Assembly (NCBI GenBank): GCA_017983635.1 | Contig: JAGOBA010000001.1 | Location: 558,001 to 622,000 of the forward strand | From: Alphaproteobacteria bacterium | Lineage (GTDB): Bacteria > Pseudomonadota > Alphaproteobacteria > Micropepsales > Micropepsaceae | Direction: 5' to 3' | DNA: 64,000 nt | Shown: one piece after another, positions 53,093 to 61,794 of the stretch | How positions within the stretch are numbered: the first letter of the stretch is position 1 | Layout of the letters: each line of letters opens with the position of its first letter | Notes under the pieces: model-generated | Database searches by the model: none | Told to the model about the DNA's origin: nothing | The model's input: only the letters and a program-made list of their open reading frames with translations | Program-made: the position numbers and the translations under genes

Positions 53093-54052
53093 CTATGCCG
53101 CCACCCGGTGCTTGGCCTCGTCGTACTCGCGCTTGAGTTTGGCGACGACGTCGGCGGTGGGCACGATTTCCTGGATTTGGCCGACGCCTTGGCCGGCGCC
53201 CCAGATGTCTTTCCAGGCTTTCTTTTCCATGTTGCCGCCGGAGCCGAAGTTCATTTTCGATTTGTCGGCTTCGGGGAGCGCGTTGGGATCGAGGCCGGCG
53301 GCCGTGATCGACGGGGCCAGGTAGTTGCCGTGCACGCCGGTGAAGAGGTTCGAGTAGACGATGTCGTTCGCCATCGTTTCGACCAGCATCTGCTTGTAGC
53401 GCGGGTCGGCGTTCGCTTCGGTCGTGGCGATGAAGCGGGTGCCGAGATAGGCAAGATCGGCGCCCATCGCTTGCGCGGCGAGCACGCTGGCGCCGTTCGC
53501 GATCGACCCTGAAAGCAAAATCGTCTTGCTGAACCACGAGCGCACTTCGGGGACGAGCGCGAAGGGCGAGAGCGTGCCGGCATGACCGCCCGCGCCGGCG
53601 CAGACGAGGATCAGACCATCGACGCCCTCCTCCGCCGCTTTCTTGGCGTGACGGATGTTGATCACATCGTGGAAGACGACGCCGCCGTAGCCGTGCGCGG
53701 CCTTCACGATTTCGGCGGGCGCGCGCAGGCTGGTGATGATGATCGGGACCTTGTGCTTCACGCAGACGGCCATGTCTTGCATGACGCGGTCGTTCGACGA
53801 ATGGACGATCTGGTTCACGGCGTAGGGTGCGGTCTTCTTGCCAGTCTTCTGTTCGTGGTCGTCGAGTTCGTTCTTAATGCGCTCCAACCATTTGTCGAGC
53901 ATCTCGGCCGGCCGTGCGTTTAGCGCCGGGAACGAACCCACGATGCCGGCCTTGCACTGCGCGATGACGAGTTCTGGGCCGGAGACGATGAACAGCGGTG
54001 CGCCGACGACAGGGATCGAGAGGCGGTTCTGCAGAACGGGCGGTAGAGACAT
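53093..54052 (-). CDS. Nitronate monooxygenase-family FMN protein (second copy)
   Basis: A 319-residue relative of the protein at 16621-17592, but of a different subgroup. It opens SLPPVLQNRLSIPVVGAPLFIVSG and carries KAGIVGSFPALNARP, LVCAGAGGHAGTLSPFALVPEVR (substrate/FMN loop) and LSGSIANGASVLAAQAMGADLAYLGTRF. The long tail GGNMEKKAWKDIWGAGQGVGQI matches this subgroup. Probably FMN-binding; the physiological substrate is unknown. Convergent with the transporter operon and upstream of the carotenoid oxygenase gene. Confidence 0.88.
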   Translation of the reverse strand: MSLPPVLQNRLSIPVVGAPLFIVSGPELVIAQCKAGIVGSFPALNARPAEMLDKWLERIKNELDDHEQKTGKKTAPYAVNQIVHSSNDRVMQDMAVCVKHKVPIIITSLRAPAEIVKAAHGYGGVVFHDVINIRHAKKAAEEGVDGLILVCAGAGGHAGTLSPFALVPEVRSWFSKTILLSGSIANGASVLAAQAMGADLAYLGTRFIATTEANADPRYKQMLVETMANDIVYSNLFTGVHGNYLAPSITAAGLDPNALPEADKSKMNFGSGGNMEKKAWKDIWGAGQGVGQIQEIVPTADVVAKLKREYDEAKHRVAA

Positions 54053-54136
54053 TGCTGATCCTACTTGAATGACGATATGCGCAGACGCTAACGGGGGCGC
54101 TTGGGATAAGGCAAGCGCCCCCGATTGCCTTACGTC

Positions 54137-55567
54137 TTAAGCCGCAATCCAGTTGCCGTGGAAGCCGGGCGGGATGCGGTGCGGGATTGTGATTGCCGCT
54201 TGCGGGGCGGCTTCGAAGTTGGTGGCGTCGAGGATGACGAGGTCGGTCGTTTGCGCGTTCGTGTCGATCACATAGCCCATGAGCCAGCCGTCGTCTTCGT
54301 TGCGGGCGTTCGCCTTAGCGACGAAGACGAACTCGCCGGGAACGCGACCATCACCGAAGTCGTGGACTTGGCGTGTGGCCTCTTCGAGATCGTGCTTAAA
54401 GAGGCGCGTGGACGCGCCGACGAAGGCGTTCTCATGCGAGAGCGAGACGGTGTAGGCGTAGCGGTAGGGTTTGCCGATGCGGGCTTCGTTCGGGCGCGGA
54501 AACTCTTGCGCTTCTTGGTCGATGACCTTGCGAGCGACGCTGCGCGCGGCAGGGTCGATCGTCCAGCGTTCGAACGGCACGCTGGCCGAGTCCGGACCCT
54601 TCGTGCTTTCGGCGAACATCGTATCGTGAGCGCAGACATCAAGCGTGACTTTGCCATCCGGCGTCTCGAATGCGTTCGCCGGGTGGAAGACGTAGCACGG
54701 GTCGACCGCGCACCAGACGACGTCGTCGCTCTTACCTTCCTTCGGCAGGAGGCCGACGCGCGCTTGGTGTTCCGGGTTCCAGGCATATGGGAAGCCGTAG
54801 CCGCCGATCAGGCGCTTCATCGAGAACGTCACGGGCAGATCGAGAATGATCACGTAGTTCTTGGTGATCATGCAGTCGTGAATCATCGGGCCGTGTTTGA
54901 CCGCGATCGGTTCTTCGCGGCGCACCTTGCCGGCCTTGTCGATGACGACGTGGCGGATCGTGTTCAGGTTCGGGCCTTCGTAACAGATCGCGTGCATTTC
55001 GCCCGTGTCGGGGTCGAGGTGGGGATGCGCGCTGAAGCTGCCCTTCAACGAGCCGCCGAACGGATCGTGCGCGATCGTTTCCAGATCGGGTCCGACCCGG
55101 ACCGGGTTGCCGCCCGCTTCCACGATCGCCCAGGTGCTGCCCGCGTGGCCGATGAAGTTCGTGTTGACGGTGTCGAACATGGCGCGGGGTCCGGGGGCTT
55201 CGGGTTCGCCCAGCGCTTTGCTGACCGCCGTGCTTCTGATCCAGCGGTTGCGATACCAGTCTGCCTTGCCGTTCTTGAGTTTCACGCCGTGGATCATGCC
55301 GTCGCCCATGAACCAATGATAGGCTGCCGTGTTCGGCGGCGTTGCCGGATTCGGTCCGATGCGCACGTAGCGGCCGTCGAGGTCTGTCGGGATCGTGCCC
55401 GTGACCTTCAAGTCCGTGATCGTGCGTTCGTCGCGCATCGGTTCGTGGATGCCGGTCAGGAACGGATGCGGCTCCTTCGTGCTTAGGAGGCCGCGATTGA
55501 TGCCTGCGACCGCCTCAACCGCTTTCGTTACCGTCGTGCGGATCAGGGTTTCGACTGCGTTCGCCAT
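54137..55567 (-). CDS. Carotenoid oxygenase family protein
   Basis: A 476-residue non-haem iron dioxygenase of the carotenoid cleavage/lignostilbene type. Iron-binding His regions are seen in SAHPHLDPDTGEMHA, in GPMIHDCMITKNYVI, in the C-terminal half and in the last segment PPGFHGNW. The opening RYVRIGPNPATPPNTAAYHWFMGDGMIHGVKLKNGK is characteristic. Start at 55567. It is divergent from a TetR-family gene across a 75-base gap with an inverted repeat, so it is probably under its control. The substrate (carotenoid, apocarotenoid or stilbene) is not known. Confidence 0.93.
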   Translation of the reverse strand: MANAVETLIRTTVTKAVEAVAGINRGLLSTKEPHPFLTGIHEPMRDERTITDLKVTGTIPTDLDGRYVRIGPNPATPPNTAAYHWFMGDGMIHGVKLKNGKADWYRNRWIRSTAVSKALGEPEAPGPRAMFDTVNTNFIGHAGSTWAIVEAGGNPVRVGPDLETIAHDPFGGSLKGSFSAHPHLDPDTGEMHAICYEGPNLNTIRHVVIDKAGKVRREEPIAVKHGPMIHDCMITKNYVIILDLPVTFSMKRLIGGYGFPYAWNPEHQARVGLLPKEGKSDDVVWCAVDPCYVFHPANAFETPDGKVTLDVCAHDTMFAESTKGPDSASVPFERWTIDPAARSVARKVIDQEAQEFPRPNEARIGKPYRYAYTVSLSHENAFVGASTRLFKHDLEEATRQVHDFGDGRVPGEFVFVAKANARNEDDGWLMGYVIDTNAQTTDLVILDATNFEAAPQAAITIPHRIPPGFHGNWIAA

Positions 55568-55600
55568 GGCGCTGTTCCTTTGTTGCAAACCGTTCGCTAA

Positions 55601-55617
55601 TGTTTACACTGCTAACA
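55601..55617. promoter_or_regulatory. Operator candidate between the carotenoid oxygenase and TetR genes
   Basis: TGTTTAC-ACT-GCTAACA: imperfect inverted repeat with TGTT/AACA ends, in the 75-base divergent gap. It is the only such symmetry here and would cover both promoters. Confidence 0.55.
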
Positions 55618-55642
55618 TAGTGTCGAACCGCGCAGAGTCAAT

Positions 55643-56218
55643 ATGAAAAAGTCGAAGGACAGCTATCACCACGGAGACCTGCGGGCGGCGCTGATCGCCG
55701 GGGCTCTGGAACTGCTGGAAAAGCGCGACTTCGAGGCGCTGAGCCTGCGCGAGGTCGCGCGCAATCTGGGGGTGAGCGCCACGGCGGTCTATCGGCACTT
55801 CCCGGCTAAGGAAGATCTACTGAGGGCGCTCGCGCATCGCGGACTCGCGATGCTGGCCGAACAACAGCAATGGGCGGCGGCCAAGGCAAAGGGCGCAGCG
55901 GCGTTTGCTGAGACGGGGCGGGCTTACGTGCGTTTCGCGCTCGCCAATCCGAACCTGTTCCGGCTCATTTTCATCCATACACCTGGCCGGTTGCGGCCGG
56001 ACGTCGACAGCCCGGAAGGATCGCCCGCGCGCTTGCTCAGAAACTACATGGCCGGTGCGCTCGGGCCCCGGGCGACGCAGGAGCAAGTCTTTGTCGCGGC
56101 GCTGCGCGCGTGGTCGCTGGTGCATGGGCTTTCGATGCTGATCCTGGACGAGCAGGTCGATCGCAAAGTCGCGGAGGCGATGATCGATCAGGTGATCGGG
56201 CGGGATCGGGTCGCCTAG
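55643..56218 (+). CDS. TetR/AcrR-family regulator (WHG-domain type)
   Basis: A 191-residue regulator. The DNA-binding part is SYHHGDLRAALIAGALELLEKRDFEALSLREVARNLGVSATAVYRHFPAKEDLL, in the family's usual order, and the ligand domain begins AYVRFALANPNLFRLIF, as in the TetR_C_13/WHG group. Divergent from the carotenoid oxygenase gene, with a candidate inverted-repeat operator between them, so control of that gene and itself is likely. The inducer might be the oxygenase substrate. Confidence 0.92.
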   Translation: MKKSKDSYHHGDLRAALIAGALELLEKRDFEALSLREVARNLGVSATAVYRHFPAKEDLLRALAHRGLAMLAEQQQWAAAKAKGAAAFAETGRAYVRFALANPNLFRLIFIHTPGRLRPDVDSPEGSPARLLRNYMAGALGPRATQEQVFVAALRAWSLVHGLSMLILDEQVDRKVAEAMIDQVIGRDRVA

Positions 56219-56318
56219 CCCAATCGGCACCGATTCCTGATTTCGCCACAATGTCAGCATGTTTCCCCCATGCTTCTGAGGGCATACTCGAGTCTGACTT
56301 TCAAACGGAGAGAGATTC

Positions 56319-57071
56319 GTGACCTTGGACAATTCTAAAGCCGTGGTGATTTTGGGCGTGCTGCTGGCCGTGGGCATGTCGCTCGCTGCGCTGATTTTCG
56401 GCATCCACGCGAAGCAGATCGGCGCCGGACGGCAGACGATTACGGTCAAGGGTTTGGCGGAAAAGCCGATCACGGCTGACGCCGCCGAATGGACGGTCGG
56501 CTTGCGCGTGACCGGCACGACGTTCGCCGATGCGCTTGCCAAGTTGCGCAAGGAGAAGCCGGCGCTCGATGCATTCTTGAGCGGGCAAGGTTTTGCGAAG
56601 GAGACGCTCGCGGACGGCAACGAAAGCGTCACGCCGAACATGGTGGACGAGCCGCTGCCCAATGGGAACTCGCGCACGGTGCAACGGGGCTTCAACGCGG
56701 CCCAGAGCATTGTCGTGCGATCCACGGACCTCGCGCGTGTCGCGACGGCCAACAAGGCGATCCTTCAGTTTGAAGCCGACGGGCGCCCGGTCACCTACGA
56801 CGCACCGTTGTTTCTGGTGACGAAGCTTGAAGAAGTGAAGATGTCGCTGATCGGTGCGGCGACGCAGAACGCACAAAAGCGCGCGGAAGAATTCGCGAAG
56901 AACGGCAACATCCGGGTCGGCGCGATGCGGTCCGCTTCGCAGGGTTCGTTCTACATTCTGCCGGCGGGCGCCAGCGAGGAGGCGACCGACTACGGCGGCA
57001 CGTACGACAAGTCGACGATCGACAAACTCGCGCGCGTGGTGGTGACGATCGACTACAATATCGAGCGCTAA
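56319..57071 (+). CDS. SIMPL (DUF541) domain protein
   Basis: A 250-residue protein with one N-terminal membrane/signal helix (VVILGVLLAVGMSLAALIFG) and a SIMPL domain with RQTITVKGLAEKPITADAAEWTVGLRVTG, then a long alpha/beta segment and KLARVVVTIDYNIE at the end. The GTG start at 56319 is used; GGAGAGAG lies upstream. SIMPL proteins are periplasmic with oxidative-stress links in some species. A large hairpin follows. Confidence 0.88.
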   Translation: MTLDNSKAVVILGVLLAVGMSLAALIFGIHAKQIGAGRQTITVKGLAEKPITADAAEWTVGLRVTGTTFADALAKLRKEKPALDAFLSGQGFAKETLADGNESVTPNMVDEPLPNGNSRTVQRGFNAAQSIVVRSTDLARVATANKAILQFEADGRPVTYDAPLFLVTKLEEVKMSLIGAATQNAQKRAEEFAKNGNIRVGAMRSASQGSFYILPAGASEEATDYGGTYDKSTIDKLARVVVTIDYNIER

Positions 57072-57081
57072 TGTTCGCGAC

Positions 57082-57119
57082 CGAGAGTTGGAACCCGGTC
57101 GCCCGGGTGCCGACTCTCG
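57082..57119 (+). terminator. Strong hairpin after the SIMPL gene
   Basis: CGAGAGT/ACTCTCG outer stem with an inner CCCGG/CCCGG-type stem, 11 bases after the stop. The downstream run is CTCTACTCG, not T-rich, so it may be Rho-assisted or protect the 3' end. Confidence 0.55.
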
Positions 57120-57183
57120 CTCTACTCGATCGGGATGATGGTGTAGGGTGGGCCAACCCGTTCGGCTGGCGGAAAGTCTCTGT

Positions 57184-57732
57184 ATGGCGAAGATCATCTT
57201 TGGAATGAACGTGTCACTGGACGGCTATGTCGACCACGAGGCATTCGCGCCCGATGCCACGCTCTTTCGTCACTTCATCGAGCAAGCGCGGGGGTTGAGC
57301 GGCAGCATCTATGGCCGTCGCCTTTACGAGATCATGCGCTATTGGGACGGAGACGAATGGAACCAACACGATCCTGCACGAACGCCGGACCTAGAAGACT
57401 ACGCGGCGGCGTGGCGGGGTCAACGGAAGTGGGTCGTGTCGCGCACGCTGACGTCGGTCGGCCCTAACGCCACCCTCGTCGCGAATGACCTCGAGACTGT
57501 CATCCGCAAGTTGAAGGCGGAGCTTCCAGGGGAGATTGAAGTCGGCGGGCCCAGCCTTGCGCGCAGCCTGACTGAGCTTGGGCTCATCGACGAGTACCAA
57601 CTCTACGTCCATCCCGTCGTCCTTGGTCGCGGCACGCCCTTCTTCGCCGCCGCCCGGCCACCGCTTCGCCTTGTGGCCAGCGAGCGGATTGGCGAGAGCG
57701 CGATTCGGTTGACCTACGTTCCCGCCTCGTGA
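57184..57732 (+). CDS. Dihydrofolate reductase-like (RibD_C) family protein
   Basis: A 182-residue protein of the RibD C-terminal/DHFR-like fold: AKIIFGMNVSLDGYVDHEAF, the YGRRLYEIMRYWDGDEW block, KWVVSRTLTSVGPNATLV and EVGGPSLARSLTELGLIDEYQLYVHPVVLGRGTPFF. These proteins bind NADPH, but most have no defined substrate and are not folate enzymes. Start at ATG 57184, where homology begins. Stand-alone. Confidence 0.9.
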   Translation: MAKIIFGMNVSLDGYVDHEAFAPDATLFRHFIEQARGLSGSIYGRRLYEIMRYWDGDEWNQHDPARTPDLEDYAAAWRGQRKWVVSRTLTSVGPNATLVANDLETVIRKLKAELPGEIEVGGPSLARSLTELGLIDEYQLYVHPVVLGRGTPFFAAARPPLRLVASERIGESAIRLTYVPAS

Positions 57733-57749
57733 CGCGCCGTCGAACGGTG

Positions 57750-58928
57750 TTAAGTGATCGCGTTGTTGGCGCGCAGCTTGACGATGTCCTCTGGACTGCG
57801 GCCCAGTTCGCGCAGCACCTCGTCGGTGTGCTCGCCAAGCGATGGGGCGTGGCGGCGGATGGGGGGCGGTTCACCGTCGAACTTTGCGGGGCTGCGGGCG
57901 AGGCGGATTTTGCCGGCGCGGGGATCTTCGAACGTGACGATGCTGCGGTTGGCGACGACTTGTTCGTTTGTCAGGACTTGCTCGCGGGTGAGCACTCGGG
58001 CGTGGGGGACGTCTTCGGCTTCGAGGCGGGCGGTGATTTCGGCGGTTGCCATTTGCGATACGATACCCGCGAAGAGGTCGGTCATGGGTTTCGCGTTTTG
58101 CATGCGGTCGAAGACGGACTTGAAGCGCGGGTCGTCGGCGATGTCGGGGCGAGCGAGGGCGCGGCAGGTCGCGCGGAACTCGTCGTCGGAGATCGCGATC
58201 ATCGTGATGTAACCGTCCTTCGTCTTTCGGATCGAATAGAAGCTTGCGAAATCCGGCGCGCGGTTGGCGCCTTCCTCGAACGCCAGGTTATAGTAGGCGT
58301 CGGGCCAGAGGAACGCGATTGCGGTGTCGAGCATGCTGATCTCGACGAGGCGCCCTCCCCGCCCGCGCGCCTTCGCATAGAGCGCGGCGGTGATCGCTTG
58401 CGCCGCGGTGATCGCCATCGTTTTGTCGACGGCCAGCGTTTGGATGAGCTGCGGTTCGCCCACGGTATTCTTCTGCGTGTCGGAAAAGCCTGACGTTGCC
58501 TGGATCACCGGGTCATAGACGCGGCGCTTGGCATAAGGACCGGTGTCGCCGAAGCCCGACATTGAAACGTAGACGAGGCCAGGGTTGATCGTTTTCAGTT
58601 TGTCGTAGCCGAGGCCGAGCTTTTCGATCGCGCCGGGGCGGAAGTTTTCGACGAAGACGTCGGCGGTCTTCACGAGGTCGATCAGGATTTGGCGGCCGTC
58701 AGACGACTTCAGATTCAGAACGATGCCGCGTTTGTTGCGGTTCACCGCGGTGAACATCGCGTTGACGCCGTTCTTCTGAGGACCCAAGTAGCGCACGATG
58801 TCGCCGGGGCCGGGCGCCTCGACCTTGATCACGTCCGCGCCTTGGTCGGCCAAGATTTGCGTCGCCATCGGGCCGGAGATGATGGCCGAGAGGTCGATGA
58901 TGCGGACGCCGTCGAGGGGTAGGGTCAT
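57750..58928 (-). CDS. CaiB/BaiF-type CoA transferase
   Basis: A 392-residue family III CoA transferase. Opening LDGVRIIDLSAIISGPMATQILADQGADVIKVE, then VRYLGPQKNGVNAMFTAVNRNKRGIVLNLKS, DVFVENFRPGAIEKLGLGYDKL and the catalytic Asp in ISMLDTAIAF. It transfers CoA between carboxylic acids through an aspartyl-CoA thioester. Neighbours do not identify the acids; a role in carnitine, bile-acid or dicarboxylate type pathways is only general knowledge. The start at 58928 is the domain start. Confidence 0.93.
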   Translation of the reverse strand: MTLPLDGVRIIDLSAIISGPMATQILADQGADVIKVEAPGPGDIVRYLGPQKNGVNAMFTAVNRNKRGIVLNLKSSDGRQILIDLVKTADVFVENFRPGAIEKLGLGYDKLKTINPGLVYVSMSGFGDTGPYAKRRVYDPVIQATSGFSDTQKNTVGEPQLIQTLAVDKTMAITAAQAITAALYAKARGRGGRLVEISMLDTAIAFLWPDAYYNLAFEEGANRAPDFASFYSIRKTKDGYITMIAISDDEFRATCRALARPDIADDPRFKSVFDRMQNAKPMTDLFAGIVSQMATAEITARLEAEDVPHARVLTREQVLTNEQVVANRSIVTFEDPRAGKIRLARSPAKFDGEPPPIRRHAPSLGEHTDEVLRELGRSPEDIVKLRANNAIT

Positions 58929-58995
58929 GGGTTGGCTCTGCTTGATTGGTTCGCGCATGACTTTGTCATGGTCGATGGTGGCGAGCCACTGGCTC

Positions 58996-59026
58996 TTGAC
59001 ATTTGTATCTTTTTTGGTACTATCAT
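58996..59026 (+). promoter_or_regulatory. Promoter for the HigBA-like pair
   Basis: TTGACA at 58996-59001 with candidate -10 TACTAT (59018, 16-base spacer) or TATCAT (59021, 19). With the nearer one the transcript would start at or next to the ATG at 59030, making it nearly leaderless. Confidence 0.55.
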
Positions 59027-59029
59027 CCG

Positions 59030-59380
59030 ATGGCTGCGAGACTGCAACCGATCCCTCTCAAGTTCTGGCGATCGGAAAATGACAGCGAACCGGTCCGAGA
59101 CTGGCTCAACGCCATGCCTGTGGAAGACCGGCGAGTGATCGGTCGCGACATTCGAATTGTGCAGTTCGGCTGGCCGATCGGATTGCCGTTGTGCCGATCG
59201 TTGGGCGGCGGGCTTTGGGAGGTTCGCTCGTCCCTTCCCAGCAAGCGGGAGGCGCGCGTGCTCTTTGGTTTCCACGAGGGTGAGTTGGTTGCGCTCAGCG
59301 CATTCATCAAGAAGACGCAGAAGACGCCCGAGGACGAACTGAAGCTGGCGCGTAAGCGATTTAGGGAGGTGACACAATGA
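59030..59380 (+). CDS. HigB/RelE-like (Gp49 family) toxin
   Basis: A 116-residue protein of the phage-derived Gp49/HigB toxin type: PIPLKFWRSENDSEPVRDWLNAM, then VQFGWPIGLPLCRSLGGGLWEVRSSLPSKREARVLFGFHEGELVALSAFIKKTQKTPEDELKLARKR, in the usual order. Such toxins cleave mRNA at the ribosome. The ATG at 59030 follows a strong promoter. It overlaps the antitoxin gene as ATGA, in the toxin-first order common to HigBA. Confidence 0.92.
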   Translation: MAARLQPIPLKFWRSENDSEPVRDWLNAMPVEDRRVIGRDIRIVQFGWPIGLPLCRSLGGGLWEVRSSLPSKREARVLFGFHEGELVALSAFIKKTQKTPEDELKLARKRFREVTQ

Positions 59381-59664
59381 AGAAGAAAAATCCCCGCATC
59401 GGATCCAGCTTCGAGAGTTGGCTCGACGAGCAGGGCATTCGTGAGGACGTCACGGCTGCGGCCATCAAGGCGGTATTGGCGCATCAGCTCGCGGCCGAGA
59501 TGAAGGCAAAGCGCATCACCAAGACGGCGATGGCCCAGAGGATGGCGACGAGCCGGGCGCAACTCGACCGGCTGCTCGATCCGAAAAATCGAAGCGTTAC
59601 GCTCGACACGCTGCAGCGGGCTGCGAAAATCGTCGGCCGCACCCTTCGATTGGAGCTGGCCTAG
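59377..59664 (+). CDS. HigA-like XRE antitoxin
   Basis: A 95-residue XRE-type helix-turn-helix protein: the HTH is KTAMAQRMATSRAQLDRLLDPKNRSVTLDTLQRAAKIVG. The N-terminus FESWLDEQGIREDVTAAAIKAV is the variable part contacting the toxin. It should bind HigB and repress the promoter at 58996. Its stop shares CTAG with the stop of the convergent LLM oxidoreductase gene. Confidence 0.92.
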   Translation: MKKKNPRIGSSFESWLDEQGIREDVTAAAIKAVLAHQLAAEMKAKRITKTAMAQRMATSRAQLDRLLDPKNRSVTLDTLQRAAKIVGRTLRLELA

Positions 59665-60728
59665 GCGCCAAGCTCCAACGGTTCGTGTTGCAGTTTCGGC
59701 AGCACGTGCCTGGCGAAGAGGTCGCACTCTGCCGCGTGGGGGTAGCCTGAGAGGATGAAGGCTTCGATCCCGAGCGCGCGGTAGGCGTTCAACTTCTTCA
59801 GCACTTGGGTCGGGTCGCCGACGATGGCGGCGCCGCAGCCGGAGCGGGCGCGGCCGATGCCGGTCCAGAGATTTTCCTCGGTGAAGCCTTCGTCGTCGGC
59901 GGCTTCGCGGATTTCGGCTTGGCGGCGGACGCCGACGCTCGCGTGATCGAGCGAGCGTTTGCGGATCGCCTCGCCCGCGTCGGCGTCGAGCCGCGAAAGC
60001 AGGCGGCGGGCGTAGGCGCGAGCCTCGGCCTCCGTCTCGCGGACGATGACGTGGACGCGGTAGCCGAATTTGAGTTTGCGGCCGCGCTTGGCAGCGCGGG
60101 CCGTCATGTCGGCGACGATGCTTTTCACTTCCTCGATGCGGTCGGGCCACATGAGGTAAACGTCAGCCGCTTCGGCGGCGGCTTCGCGCGCCTCTTCGGA
60201 GAGACCGCCGAAGTAGAGCGGCGGGCATTTGCCGCTGACGGTGCGGGCGCCGGGCGGGTCGAGGTCGAAGCGGTAATGCTGGCCTTCGAGTTTGACGCGT
60301 TCACCGTTTAGCGCGCCCTTCAGCGTCTTCATGATTTCGACCGTACGGCCGTAGCGCGGGGCGGAGGCCAAAACCTCGCCGGGCATTTCGCTGGAGATGA
60401 TGTTGATGGTGAGGCGGCCGCCGAGCATCTGGTCGAGCGTCGCGAGTTGGCGCGCGAGTTGCGGCGGCCACATCTCGCCGCAGCGCACGGCGACGAGCAG
60501 GCGCATACGTTTCAGCTGCGGCGCGATCGCGGCGGCGAAAGCGACCGTGTCTATGCCGAGTGCATAACCTGAGGGAAGCAGGATGTTGTCGAAGCCACCC
60601 TTCTCCGCCGTTAGCACGATGTTGCGGCAGTGTTCGTAGCTCGACTTTAGTTTCGGGTCGGGAACGCCCAGAAACTCGTAATCGTCGTCGCAGAGGGCGG
60701 AGAACCAAGAGACTTCGCAGGGCTTCAT
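59661..60728 (-). CDS. LLM-class flavin-dependent oxidoreductase (SsuD-like)
   Basis: A 355-residue bacterial luciferase-like monooxygenase. It resembles alkanesulfonate monooxygenases: EVSWFSALCDDDYEF, GFDNILLPSGYALGIDTVAFAAAIAPQLKRMRLLVAVRCGE, LDQMLGGRLTINIISSEMPGE, YFGGLSEEAREAAAEAADVYLMWPD. It would use FMNH2 from a partner reductase. Its ATG overlaps the stop of the aldo/keto reductase gene (ATGA), so the two are co-expressed. The substrate could be a sulfonate or another organic molecule. Confidence 0.9.
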   Translation of the reverse strand: MKPCEVSWFSALCDDDYEFLGVPDPKLKSSYEHCRNIVLTAEKGGFDNILLPSGYALGIDTVAFAAAIAPQLKRMRLLVAVRCGEMWPPQLARQLATLDQMLGGRLTINIISSEMPGEVLASAPRYGRTVEIMKTLKGALNGERVKLEGQHYRFDLDPPGARTVSGKCPPLYFGGLSEEAREAAAEAADVYLMWPDRIEEVKSIVADMTARAAKRGRKLKFGYRVHVIVRETEAEARAYARRLLSRLDADAGEAIRKRSLDHASVGVRRQAEIREAADDEGFTEENLWTGIGRARSGCGAAIVGDPTQVLKKLNAYRALGIEAFILSGYPHAAECDLFARHVLPKLQHEPLELGA

Positions 60729-61636
60729 GGCAAGGGCTTCCCTTGGGCGGCGACGACGAGTTCGTACCAGTCGGCGCGGCTGAGATTGACGCGCAGCGCA
60801 TCGTTCGCGGCGGCGATACGGGTAGGGTTCTGAGTGCCTACGATCGGGATTGCGCCTGCCGGGTGGCGCATGACGAAGGCAAGCGCGATGGCAACGCGCG
60901 TTGTGCCGTAGAGCTTCGCCAGTTGGTCGAGCTTGTCGGTGACGCGGCGGATCGTCGGGTCGGCCGCATCCACGCCGTCTGCGAGTCGGCCGCCGGCGAG
61001 GGGCGACCAGGCGAGTGGTGTCATCTCGCGCGAGATTGCGAAATCGAGCACGCCATCGAATGCGGCGTCGACGTTCAGCGCGGAGAGCTCGGGTTGGAGC
61101 GTCGCGAGCGGGAAGTTCAGGAATTGCTGCAGCAACAGCGTTTGGCGGGCGCTGTAGTTGGAGACACCGACTTCGCGAATTTTGCCTTGGGTCTTGAGAC
61201 GGGTGAGCGCTTCGGCGAGTTCGGCCGGATGCGTGAGCACGTCCGGTCGGTGGACCTGGAAGAGGTCGATCGTTTCGGTTTGCAGGCGGGTCAACGACTC
61301 CTCGCAGGAGCGGATCACGGCGGGGGCACCCGAGTCATAGGGGATGCCAGGGATGATGCCGAATTTCGTCGCCAGCACCATGCGCCGACGCAGGGCGGGA
61401 GCGTCGGCGAACACTTTGCCGAGCAACGTTTCGGACTCGCCGAACGCGTGTCCGCCCCAATCGAGGCCGTAAACGGCCGCGACGTCGATCAGCGTGAGAC
61501 CCGCGGCGAGGGCCGCGTCGATGCGCTTGCGCGCGGCGGCGACGTCGTTGCCGACGAAACGCCAAAGTCCGTAAGCAATGGGGCCGACTTCGAGGTCGCT
61601 CTTACCTAAGCGGCGGGATTGGCCGGTGACTTTCAT
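60725..61636 (-). CDS. Aldo/keto reductase
   Basis: A 303-residue NADPH-dependent barrel enzyme. Catalytic Asp/Tyr are in LIDVAAVYGLDWGGHAFGESETLLG, Lys in VLATKFGI and His in DLFQVHRPDVL; KIREVGVSNYSARQTLLLQQF and the C-terminal PIVGTQNPTRI support the family. Start at 61636. It precedes the LLM oxidoreductase gene with a 4-base overlap; the pair may handle one substrate in sequence, reducing a carbonyl and oxidising its parent. Confidence 0.92.
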   Translation of the reverse strand: MKVTGQSRRLGKSDLEVGPIAYGLWRFVGNDVAAARKRIDAALAAGLTLIDVAAVYGLDWGGHAFGESETLLGKVFADAPALRRRMVLATKFGIIPGIPYDSGAPAVIRSCEESLTRLQTETIDLFQVHRPDVLTHPAELAEALTRLKTQGKIREVGVSNYSARQTLLLQQFLNFPLATLQPELSALNVDAAFDGVLDFAISREMTPLAWSPLAGGRLADGVDAADPTIRRVTDKLDQLAKLYGTTRVAIALAFVMRHPAGAIPIVGTQNPTRIAAANDALRVNLSRADWYELVVAAQGKPLP

Positions 61637-61794
61637 GCGGGTTCGCTTCCAATTTCGCTCGCTTGGCGAGGGATTGCTCGCCCAATCCTGCTCCGCCAAC
61701 GCCCGGCATGACAACGACTATTTGAGAGCCGCATTCCGCTTCACAAGATTGCCTGCACATGGCAAGGGTCGGTTCGAAAAGCGGAGGGCGCGAC

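Noticed and set aside
54125..55486. 453-codon plus-strand frame across the carotenoid oxygenase
   Set aside because: No domain features; the minus-strand gene carries the His motifs.
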